From Adiantum capillus-veneris (Eukaryota > Streptophyta > Polypodiopsida > Polypodiales > Pteridaceae): DNA of 64,000 bases. A program made the position numbers and the translations under genes. Location: positions 177,375,740 to 177,439,739 of the forward strand of contig CM043944.1 in NCBI GenBank assembly GCA_014529385.2, read 5' to 3'. Positions 23,980-32,953 of this stretch are shown here, piece by piece; the first letter of the stretch is position 1; each line of letters begins with the position of its first letter. The notes beneath the pieces were generated by a model that was not told the origin of the DNA, did no database searches, and saw nothing but the letters and a program-made list of their open reading frames with translations.

Positions 23980-25250
23980 GTTTGTCAGAGAGTTGGTCTG
24001 CGTCATGAAGTACTTAAGACTTTGGTGATCCATTCGCAGAATGAAAGGAGTCCCCAATAAATAGTGCTTCCACGAGTCTAAGGCATGTAGAATTGTGAGG
24101 AGTTCCTTTTCATATATGCCTAGAGCTTTCTCAACAGGATCGAGCCTTTAACTTTCATAGCCTATGGAGTGCCCTTCTTGAAGCAAAAAAACTCCAAGGC
24201 AATCACCACAAGCATCACATTGGACCTCAAATGGCTCTGAGAGATTCGTAGTGTAAGCACAGGTTGAGAGATAAGCTTTTCTTTAAGCTTTTCGAAAGCA
24301 TTGTTCTCCTTGGAAGACCATGTGTACCTAACGTTTTTCTTTGTTAGATCATGTAATGGTATTCATGAAGATTCCTTGGTTTATGCCATCCTTTTATTAC
24401 CTCCAACTTTGATGGATCCATTTGGATGCCATCTTGAGAGGTAATGTGACCTAAATACTGAATCTTTTGTAAGAAAATTCACTTTTCTTTTGATTAACAT
24501 AAAGTTTATTCTCTCTTAAAACTTGAAATATTACCTGGAGGTGTTGCTTGTGTTTGTCTAATGAATTAGAGTAGATGATGATATCATGAAAGAACACTCC
24601 AGTAAAGGTTCGGTGAGGCCTGAATAGCTTCTCCATCAAGCGGTTGAACGTGGTTGGTGCATTGGTCAAGCCAAAAGGCATGACAATGTATTTGTAAAGA
24701 CCAAACGTAGTTCGAAATGCGGTCTTTACAATGTCTTGATCAACTATCCTTATTTGATGATAGCCACTTTTTAGGTCAATCCTACTGAAGTAGGTAGACC
24801 CTTGTAGCTTATCAAATAGGTCTTCTACCCGTGGAACGGGAAATATATTCTTGATAATGATTCTATTTAGTGCTCTATAATCGAGACACATACGATATGC
24901 GTCGTATTTCTTTTGCACTAGTAGCACAAGAGAACAAAATGGGGAGTAGCTAGGCCTAACCATGCCCTTCTCAACTAGCTCATGCACTTGCCGCATAATC
25001 TCCTCAAGGAGGTTTATTAGGCGGTGAACTTCATGGAAGAAGTACAATTGCATGGTCATCATTGCCTCGTTTAGGAGGTAGCTCACAAGGGATGTTGTCA
25101 ATAAAGACATCTTGAAACCCCTTGAGAAAATTGGATAGCTCTACTTCCTTTTAATTGTGTATATTTTCTTTTGCTAAAACATTAGGTTCATTTTGAGAAT
25201 CTTTAACAAAAATCATGTACACGAAAATAGAGCTCTTTATTGACTTGTTG
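23980..25250 (-). pseudogene. pol: chromovirus reverse transcriptase and RNase H
   Basis: 24451-25110 contains the RT with VEKGMVRPSYSPFCSLVLLVQKK, MCLDYRALNRIIIKN, FSRIDLKSGYHQIRI and MPFGLTNAPTTFNRLM. The active site reads FFHDIIIYS where FxDDILIYS is expected, so the first catalytic Asp is His and the enzyme would be dead even if expressed. The segment 23980-24450 is RNase H in broken frames, recognisable from ILRMDHQSLKYF and T-Q-T-N downstream. Confidence 0.88.
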
Positions 25251-25403
25251 AAAGATTATGTATGTACAATGGGTATAGTGTTACCCATTTCCTTAGCATC
25301 TATATACATATCTTTTTCCCTGAACTTAAAGGAGATTCTCCTTTCAGGGAATTTAACATTGGCATCCATGTAATAAAACCATGGTGCCCCTAGGATTACA
25401 TCC

Positions 25404-26156
25404 TCATGCTTGAGGAGAGATAAAGAAGTACTCTTTGTCCACATAGCTTTGGACATGGAGCCTCAATTTCCCAAAAAAGGGAGTGACTGAAGCTTCTTGC
25501 CCATTGAAAGCACCGTCTGCGAGTATGACATCTCCCATCTCGTAGGCTTGTATGCCTAGCTTAGTGTCCAACTCTATAGATATAAAATTGTGACTAGAAC
25601 TAGAGTCAAAAAGAATAAAAGCATCGTGTTCTCTTACCTTTCCCCAAGCATGGCATAGAGGAGATCCTTTGTGATGAGTTTCCTCCTCTTGGATTTCAAC
25701 CAAGGTAGCTCTAGGAGGATCATGGTGGTTGTTCTTTTCGGGACAAGTGCGGTACACATGCCCTTGTTCGCCGCACTTGAAACACCGGTTATCCTTGCAA
25801 TAACGCTCAAGCTCTTCAGGAGAGAGTTTATTTTTGCCTTTGAAAACTCCCTTCTCCTTAGCTTTGCTGGAATTGCCCTTAGGAGACTTTTGGACATTGT
25901 CCTTCCCCTTAGGCTCATTGGAACCCTTTTTTTGGGGGGTTTAGAATTCCTCGTAGCACTTGTTTGGATATTGATTCGAGAGGCCACCATAGTATGATGT
26001 ATTTCCGTTGATATGGTGCGTGGCCTTTAAGAGTTGACATACTCTGTCATTTCTTTGGTTAAGCCCGCACAAAATTGCTGCTTTTGCTCTCCAAAATTCA
26101 ACTTTTTGAAGACAGTGGCTTTGAGTTGTAGGTCTCAAAACTACTCTACATATTTG
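25404..26156 (-). pseudogene. gag: chromovirus gag C-terminus and protease
   Basis: A CCHC knuckle (CFKCGEQGHVYRTC) is encoded at about 25743-25790, preceded by a basic stretch and, in another frame near 26040-26130, by a gag segment like QFCAGLTKEMTEYV. The protease segment at 25404-25700 has GKVREHDAFILFDSSSSHNFIS, with DSSSS in place of the usual DSGAS, followed by VILADG. The order fits the chromovirus gag-protease junction. Stops and shifts are present. Confidence 0.8.
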
Positions 26157-26500
26157 CACTACAACAAAAAAAGGTGCCTTCGATGCAGGTTTCGACGTGA
26201 TCCGTTGAAAAACCTGTCGAAATATCCGTCCCTGTGAAAACGTCGAAATAGGCATCGATATACGTGTCAAAAGGCACATCTTTTTGACGTGTATTTTGGC
26301 GTGGCTATCGACGCATATTTCGATGACCATATCAAAAAGAAAAATTATTGGACAGAGGGCAGGCAGCCTGGCCTGTGCCCAGTTAATAGATGGACACAGC
26401 CACAGCCAGACTGCCTGTCCTCTGCCCAAAAAAGCGAGCAGCACCAAAATGAACCGTGCTCTCCTAGAAATTTTGTCAGAGTTCCCTTCGTTTTAACATA
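26157..26500. mobile_element. CACTA-like transposon terminus
   Basis: Begins CACTACAACAAAAAAAGGTG, close to the CACTACAAGAAAA termini of plant CACTA (En/Spm) DNA transposons, and is followed by repeated TCGACG/GTCGAAA/ATCGA motifs like subterminal binding sites. TTG at 26154-26156 could be the 3-base target duplication. No opposite terminus (reverse complement ending TAGTG) was found, and no transposase, so this is a single end of a truncated or non-autonomous element. The right limit given is arbitrary. Confidence 0.5.
26350..26432. repeat. imperfect inverted repeat, GC-rich hairpin
   Basis: Two arms of about 22 bases (GGACAGAGGGCAGGCAGCC on the left and its near reverse complement ending CTGCCTGTCCTCTGCCC on the right) are separated by about 35 bases. 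Three mismatches are seen. It sits inside the CACTA-like end. Confidence 0.7.
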
Positions 26501-26579
26501 AATAAATAAAAAAACCATATGTATACGCCTCCTACATGGATATCATGTAGGATCTCACATGAGATTCAAGGCAAATGAC

Positions 26580-26810
26580 AGAAATGAAATGAACTTTGTG
26601 CAAAACCATAACCATAACGAACTTCATATATAACGAATTTTGTGCAAAACCATAACCAAATTAAAACCATAACCGGCCATAACCATATTGATCAAAACCA
26701 TAATGATAACCATAACCATAAACAAAACAATAACCATAACCATAACCATGTCTAAACAATAACCATAACCATGTCTGAACAATAACCATAACCATGTCTA
26801 TACAAAAAAG
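26580..26810. repeat. (ACCATA)n-like low-complexity tract
   Basis: Repeated CCATAA/ACCATA motifs with a 30-base higher-order unit near 26740-26800 containing CCATAACCATGTCT. It is not the plant telomere repeat. Confidence 0.85.
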
Positions 26811-27640
26811 AGACACAGAAGCGTGTTTGTGTCTCACAAAACATATATATGAAATCCACTGATGACTACGCGTCACAACTTGGACATAGGACAAGTCACA
26901 AAATTAGTATTGATATTACTTCAAATATACTTATTTAATTAAATCAACTCACACATATTAACGTCTCACCTCAATCGATCAACGAGACTCTAAGGCCTCG
27001 CAGTCTACAGGCTCTCTTGAGGCAGCAAGATCATTCAATACTTCATAAAAATACCTCTGCGATATCCATCTATCTCCTCCTGGCGTGTCGGGGCTCGATG
27101 CATTGCAAGATCCTGCGTTTATACAAAAATCAAAGTAATTAAGAATACATGATTCATCGCGTTTTAAAAAAATGCCATAGCTAGGATTGGATTGGAAACT
27201 CACAAACTCATAGCGAAAGGTGTCGAAGCCTCCATTGCCAATATGCGATGTCCCCCTGGTTATCTGCCGTACCTTCAAGGCTCATTACATATCCTACGCT
27301 TGCACAAGATTTGATACTTGCAGAGCGTGCATGAGCATGCAATCTTTTCCTCCATGTTAGTTGATGACATTGCCATCTACAATGATTATGAATGTTGTTT
27401 TAATATATATACTCCTCACAATGTAGACTACCTCGCATTCTCTAGTCTTGCCCGATCTCCGTACACCTCGGTCCAGAGATGTACGGAGATCAGGACCACC
27501 AGGTAAAAATCTCGTCTTTATTGGTCAAATCCTATATGGGTAGACACATACGTGCTCTCCTAGGTGTACATGACAATGCATATAGCGGGCAAAATCCCTT
27601 TGCCTCTTTTAGTTCCATAGTTTCTTCTAGAGGGAGAGAG
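26811..27640. other. no recognisable gene
   Basis: A 99-codon minus-strand frame at 26979-27278 has no family resemblance and no support beyond being open. It might be part of the CACTA-like element or chance. No RNA gene or LTR is seen. Confidence 0.4.
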
Positions 27641-27718
27641 AGAGATAGATAGAGTTTCTGTCCTTTGCACACAATTGGTCAGCCAACCTAACTCTTTCAC
27701 GCCGACTTTCTCTATCTA

Positions 27719-27768
<50 letters not shown>

Positions 27769-27922
27769 TCCGTAGCTATATCTAGTTAATTCTCTCTCTC
27801 TCTACGTACCCTATCTCTCGTTCTTTCTCTCTCGATCTCACTCGCGCTATCTCTCTTTCTCTCTCTCGATCTCGCTCTCGCTATCTCTCTTTCTCTTTCT
27901 CTCTCACTCTCTCTCTATTTTC

Positions 27923-27964
<42 letters not shown>

Positions 27965-28003
27965 ATCTCTCTTTCTCTTTCTCTCTCTCACTCTCTCTCT
28001 CTA

Positions 28004-28056
<53 letters not shown>

Positions 28057-28138
28057 GTACCCTATCTCTCTTTCTCTCTCTTTAGATCTCGCTCTCGCTA
28101 TCTCTCTCTCTCTCTCTCTCCCGCGTCTCTCGCTCTCG

Positions 28139-28180
<42 letters not shown>

Positions 28181-28316
28181 CTCTCTCTCTCTCTCTCTCT
28201 ATTTTCCTATTTTCCTCTCTCTCTCTATATATATATATCACTCTCTTTCTCGAGTTCCTATCTCTTTCTCTCTCTCTCTCTATTTTCCTATCTCTCTCTC
28301 TCTCTCTCTCTCTCTC
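27641..28316. repeat. long compound CT/TC microsatellite
   Basis: About 600 bases of (CT)n interrupted by CGCTAT, TATTTTCCTAT and TCGAT spacers. The interruptions recur (for example CTCGCTATCTCTC several times), so this is a higher-order array rather than a plain dinucleotide run. It ends immediately where the LINE 5' leader begins. Confidence 0.95.
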
Positions 28317-28544
28317 AGTGCAGCCGTTTTTTGACCTAGTAGACAGCAGTCCACTCTTTTGATCATAACTTCTTCATCCGAACTCCGATTTGGGTGATCT
28401 ATAGCCTCAATCGAAGAGCACGAAGTCCTCTACGCACTGATGTAAAGAGAGAAATTTTCAGAGTTATGGAAAGCATTTCTGTAGCAGCATTTCCGAAGTG
28501 AACAGGTTCAACAAAATTGATTCTCATCTCCTATTTTACATACA

Positions 28545-29495
28545 ATGTCTTCCGGCACTCGCAAGGGTTCTTCTTCTTCAGCAAGGTCCACAACCATTGT
28601 GGAAAATGATCCAAAATCTCCTAAGTGTGGAGATAGCAACACAACCACCCAACCAACGACATCGGAAACCATGATCATGGCGTACTTGGTATCATTGCAA
28701 GAGACCGTAAACAAACAAGGCGAAGACTTACGAGCACTTGCAATGGAGAATGGCACACTAAGGGTACTTGTGGTTGAGAATGAGAATCTCAAGAGGACAC
28801 TTGAGATGCAAACAACACGTTTGATGCAACTTGAAGAGGAAGTGAAGGAATGTAAACGCTCTCTTGTGGATTTGAATGCTTTGAAGGAGCGGATGAGCAA
28901 AGTAGAGCATGACCATGTATTGAAAGAGGAGAAATTTGACACTATGAGCCGGGATGTATGCGACATGAAAAATGTATGCACAAACAAGTCTTGGGCTGAT
29001 GTATGTGGTAGCAATGTGGTTTCTAATTCCTCACTCATGCAAGCTATGGTTCAAACAAAGAATGTTGAGAATGTGGATGTGGAGGAGTTGAAGGAACGGG
29101 AGCGACGTTCCAAGAACATTGTTATTCGTGGAATTCCCGAAGAGAAGTTAGAGACACCTCCTTCTCTTGCCATTGTTATTGAAGATTTCTTCAAAACCCA
29201 CTTTGGCATGTCCGGAGTTATGGTCTATGGAGCACATAGAGTGGGGAAGCAAGGAGCTCCTCGCTCGGGAGAACGGCCAATTGTATGCACCATGCCGGAT
29301 GAGACCAAGCGAAAGATTATCCTTGATAATAGTTGGATCTATTTGAGGGATACAAAATGTTTTGTATGTGAAGATCGCACTATTAAGCAACAAAATATGC
29401 GTCGCAAGGCATATGAGGAAAAGAATAATAAAAACAAGGAGATCTCTCATGAAGAAAATGTGCCCAACGAGGAGGCAAGTCTCTCAAGCAAATAG
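28545..29495 (+). CDS. LINE ORF1 protein (coiled coil plus RRM-like domain)
   Basis: A 316-codon intact frame from ATG to TAG. After a Ser-rich start (residues 1-40), residues about 45-125 form a heptad-rich coiled coil (LQETVNKQGEDLRAL...LMQLEEEVKECKRSL). From about 185 the motif ERRSKNIVIRGIPEEK begins an RRM-like RNA-binding domain, followed by VMVYGAHRVGK and RPIVCTMPDETKRKIIL, as in the L1 ORF1p/Transposase_22 family; the tail is Lys/Glu rich. Such proteins trimerise and coat LINE RNA. Flowering-plant LINE ORF1 proteins more often carry CCHC knuckles, and none is seen here. It lies in the same frame as ORF2, separated only by the stop. Confidence 0.85.
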   Translation: MSSGTRKGSSSSARSTTIVENDPKSPKCGDSNTTTQPTTSETMIMAYLVSLQETVNKQGEDLRALAMENGTLRVLVVENENLKRTLEMQTTRLMQLEEEVKECKRSLVDLNALKERMSKVEHDHVLKEEKFDTMSRDVCDMKNVCTNKSWADVCGSNVVSNSSLMQAMVQTKNVENVDVEELKERERRSKNIVIRGIPEEKLETPPSLAIVIEDFFKTHFGMSGVMVYGAHRVGKQGAPRSGERPIVCTMPDETKRKIILDNSWIYLRDTKCFVCEDRTIKQQNMRRKAYEEKNNKNKEISHEENVPNEEASLSSK

Positions 29496-30352
29496 GGATG
29501 CGTGACCTATGAGACCGAGTTACAATTGAAAATATGCTTTTGGAATTGTAATGGATACCCATGGAATGCGGGGGTTGGCATTGATGAACTAACAAGCAAA
29601 GCCGATGTTGTACTTCTTGTTGAAACTTGGGAGCATGATACACAAAGGATTAACGGCTTGGAGGATTACAATGTACATTCATTGATGTGGTCAAAGAATC
29701 TCAAGCAACGAAGATGACAAGGAGGGTTAGCATGTATGGTTAAGAAAGGATTGGAAGATTTTGTATCAATTGTGAAAGATGACAAGTACAAACGTTATGT
29801 ATGGCTGAAAATTATGACACCAAAAAGAGCACCCATTTTTGTAGCCGGTTGCTACATTCCTCATCATGATTCTCCCTTTTATGCTTGCATGGATAGAGAT
29901 CAACCATTTTCTTATTTGGAAGAGGACATTGCTTATTTCAAAGATGAAGGTGATATTATTGTATTTGGGGATATGAATGCTCGCACAAAAACATTGTAAC
30001 ATGATACTCAACAATTTGATATGACATACATTTCAAGGGAGTTGGAGGAAGTTCACTTGTATGATCGTACTTCAATGGATGAGAAAGAGCCGGATTACTA
30101 TGGAAAGTTACTTTTACACATGTGTAATAGCACGGGTATGCTCATTGCCAATGGTGTATCTTTGTGGAGTGGAACCAATGGATTTACATGTAGAAGACAT
30201 AATGGGGATAGTGTGATTGACTATATGCTACTCTCTGAAGCCATCATGTATCGCATAAAGAGTTTTATGTTTGGTCAATGGACCCCGGAATCCGACCATC
30301 GCACCTTATGTATTGACCTTTCATGTGGAGAAGCAACTAAGCATGATAATTT
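29496..30352 (+). pseudogene. LINE ORF2, endonuclease part
   Basis: The frame following ORF1's TAG encodes an exonuclease-endonuclease-phosphatase domain: CFWNCNG (metal-binding Asn region), LLVETWEHD (catalytic Glu), GCYIPHH, VFGDMNART (GDxN), IDYMLLS and SDHRTL (terminal Asp-His pair). It nicks target DNA for target-primed reverse transcription. Two in-frame stops, TGA at 29715-29717 and TAA at 29997-29999, are explained by CGA and CAA codons mutated C to T. No ATG fits the ORF2 start; the only nearby ATG (29498) is out of frame. The frame is cut at 30353 after HDNF by the LTR element and resumes at 32954. Confidence 0.88.
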
Positions 30353-30492
30353 TGTTGAGAGAAGGAGAGAACACAGAAGTAGAACCCCAAAGTGTGTAGA
30401 ATACACACATGAGATGATGTATATATAGAGGGGACCTGGGTGCCATATATAGAGAAGCCATATATTGAGTAGCTTCACATATAAGCTCAACA
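30353..30492 (-). repeat. 3' LTR of copy B
   Basis: 140 bases, TGTTGAGCTTATATGTG... on the minus strand, with a TATA-rich stretch followed by the perfect hairpin at 30392-30408 (7-base stem, 3-base loop). The polypurine tract TTTGAGCGGGGG sits just inside it. Confidence 0.93.
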
Positions 30493-31199
30493 CCCCCGCT
30501 CAAATAAGGGTCCCTAACTGTGGATGTAAAAACCCATGGGGGATCAAGGGAAAAACCCACAGCTCTATATACACCCACCGTTATATTATAAAAATCATTA
30601 AATATACAAATGTTTACGAGGAGCTACATCACTCCTTTTACAATGAATGTTTTATGAGGAGTTACATTACTCCTATCCTATCAAATACAATAATGAATAC
30701 AAAGGTTCAATAAAGAGGTATAAAAGCTATCGATTAGCTTGTAATCAAAAGTGTCTCCGTGAATCTGCTGTGTAGCTTGTCATCAATATCGCATCACCAA
30801 ACATGTCTTCATGTTGTCATCAATATGGCATCACCAAACATATCTTCATAAATCTTTTATTGTCACCAAGTTTGTCTTCATAAAATCAATTCTTTGATCA
30901 ATCCTACATAGATCATAGACTCCAAAAAGAACATGTCATGAAAATTATTAGCATCGTTAATGAAATAATTACGTTCACAATGCCATAAGAGATGGTTCGC
31001 GACACCACTCTTTTGACGACATATATACGCACGACAACATTTTGTACATAAAGTATAAACGTAAAAGTACAAAATGTGTGATTACGTGATACAAATGATA
31101 TGTGTATATACTACATAAAACAACATTTATCAATGTAGTGATCAATGAATACAATCAAATTATTAACAAAATATCATCATTATATCAATAAAAATGAAT

Positions 31200-31740
31200 A
31201 AATGACCATGGTATCAACGAAAAGCATCATGATATCAAAGTATTAACAAAATATCATTATTATATCAATAAAAATGAATAAATGACCATGGTATCAACGA
31301 AAAGCATCATGATATCACCGAGAATAATCATTGTATCAACGAAACAACATCATGGCATCACCGAGAATAACCATGGTATCAACGAAACATCATCATGGCA
31401 TCACCGAGAATAACCATGGTATCAACGAAACAACATCATGGTATCACCGAGAATAACCATGGTATCAACAAAACATCATCATGGTATCAACAAAAATCAC
31501 CATGGAATCAACGAAACAACATCATGGCATCACCGAGAATAACCATGGTATCAACGAAACATCATCATGGCATCACCGAGAATAACCATGGTATCAATGA
31601 AATATCATCATGGCACCACCGAGAATAATCATGATATCAATGACATATCATCATGGTATCAACGAAAATCACCATGACCAAAGTATTAACAAAACATCAT
31701 CATGGTACCATCAAAATCACTACGGTATCAATGAGAAATT
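31200..31740. repeat. 43-base tandem repeat array of copy B
   Basis: About eight degenerate units containing CATCACCGAGAATAACCATG then GTATCAACGAAACATCAT. Each 43-base unit is built of two related halves. An 82-base duplication precedes it at about 31150-31320. Confidence 0.9.
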
Positions 31741-31989
31741 ATCAATAAAACGACGTAAACTATATCTCTAAAAGAATAATTATACGAGAATCAATGAACG
31801 AGTATATCATATAACAAAAGATCATGTACCAACAGTAGCTCGATAGAATTTGGACGATCATCAACGGCTCGACTGAATCGGAACGATGTGTAACTGGCTT
31901 CTGCAGCAAAATTACGTCAGTAACAAATATATGATTGATGAAGAAAAATATAATTGAGAAGTTTTCAATTATGAGAAAAATCAAAAGCA

Positions 31990-32820
31990 AAAAGTAAAAC
32001 TTTGATTTTCAAACATATTCGCAGTCCGAGACGATAACCCAAAATCGGTGCAGAATTTAGAGAAACTTTCTTCTGCAAGTTATAGACCACATCGATTCCG
32101 GTCTCCCATAGCGGGTAGTTTCTTCTGCAAAGTTGTAGAACACATCGATTCCGGTCTCTCACGCGGGTAGTTTCTGCAAAATCGTTTTCAATAAGCAGAA
32201 AAATAAAAAACAAAAAACGGAAATTGTTTTTTATATATGTACGCAGTCCGCGAACGATAACTCAAAATCGGTGCAGAATTTGAAAACACTTCCTTCTCCA
32301 AAGTTGTAACCCACATCGATTCCGGTCTCTGTAGAGGGTAGTTTCTGCAAAATCGTTTTCAATTAGCAAAAAAATCAAAAACAAAAAGCGAAAGTTGCGT
32401 TTCAGGTATGTACGCAGTCCGCGAACGATAACTCAAAATCGGTGCAGAATTTGAAAACACTTCCTTCTGCAAAGTTGTAGACCACATCGATTCCGGTCCT
32501 CATAGTGGGTAGTTTCTGCAAAATAGTTTCCAATTATCAGAAAAATCAGAAACAAAAAGCAAAAGTTGCTTTTTAGGTATGTACATAGTCCGCGAACGAT
32601 AACTCAAAATCGGTGCAGAATTTGAAAAAACTTCCTTCTGCAAAGTTGTAGACCACATTGATTCCGGTCTATCGTGCGAGTAGTTTCTGAAAATTCGTTT
32701 CCAATTAGCAGAAAAATTAAAAACAAAACGCGGAAGCTGTTTTTCAGGTATGTACGCAGTCCGTGAACGATAACTCAAAATCGGTGCAGAATTTGAAGAA
32801 ACTTCCTTCTGCAAAGTTGT
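31990..32820. repeat. 171-base tandem repeat array of copy B
   Basis: CGGTGCAGAATTT recurs at 32269, 32440, 32611 and 32782, exactly 171 apart, with a variant first unit at 32044. The array corresponds to 55771-56714 in copy A, in inverted orientation. Confidence 0.92.
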
Positions 32821-32953
32821 AGAAGGAGAGAACACAGAAGTAGAACCCCAAAGTGTGTAGAATACACACATGAGATGATGTATATATAGAGGGGACCTGG
32901 GTGCCATATATAGAGAAGCCATATATTGAGTAGCTTCACATATAAGCTCAACA
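32821..32953 (-). repeat. 5' LTR of copy B, inner edge missing
   Basis: Identical to bases 30360-30492, but joined directly to the 171-base repeat sequence CTTCTGCAAAGTTGTAG instead of to TGGTATCAAAGC. A short GTTG/TAG similarity lies at the junction. Confidence 0.9.

Larger units (their letters stand above)
22146..26156 (-). mobile_element. Ty3/gypsy chromovirus, decayed and 5'-truncated
   Basis: Minus-strand fragments occur in the order gag, protease, RT, RNase H, integrase, chromodomain, ending in a polypurine tract at about 22146-22175 and a 3' LTR. The 5' LTR, primer site and N-terminal gag are missing; gag similarity stops where the CACTA-like end begins at 26157. Multiple frameshifts and stops show it is the oldest layer of this nest. 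Confidence 0.88.
30353..32953 (-). mobile_element. non-autonomous short-LTR element, copy B, inside LINE ORF2
   Basis: LTRs at 30353-30492 and about 32821-32953 look identical over the shared 133 bases. The target duplication AATTT is perfect (30348-30352 and 32954-32958). No protein is encoded; the interior has a polypurine tract next to 30492, AT-rich DNA, a 43-base tandem repeat and a 171-base tandem repeat. Same family as 55546-58356. Unlike that copy, the primer-binding site and the first nine or so bases of the inner LTR edge are gone. Size (2.6 kb) is between classical TRIM and LARD elements. Confidence 0.93.

Noticed and set aside
26979-27278. 99-codon minus-strand frame as a host gene
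   Set aside because: No homology recognised, no neighbouring exons or promoter, and it sits in repeat-derived DNA.
31395-31628. 77-codon frame with repeated GITENNHGINK units
   Set aside because: Translation of the 43-base tandem DNA repeat; the opposite copy in element A does not keep a matching protein.
31200-31740. Possible CRISPR-like array (43-base period)
   Set aside because: Both halves of the unit repeat; there are no spacers and the element has LTRs and a TSD.
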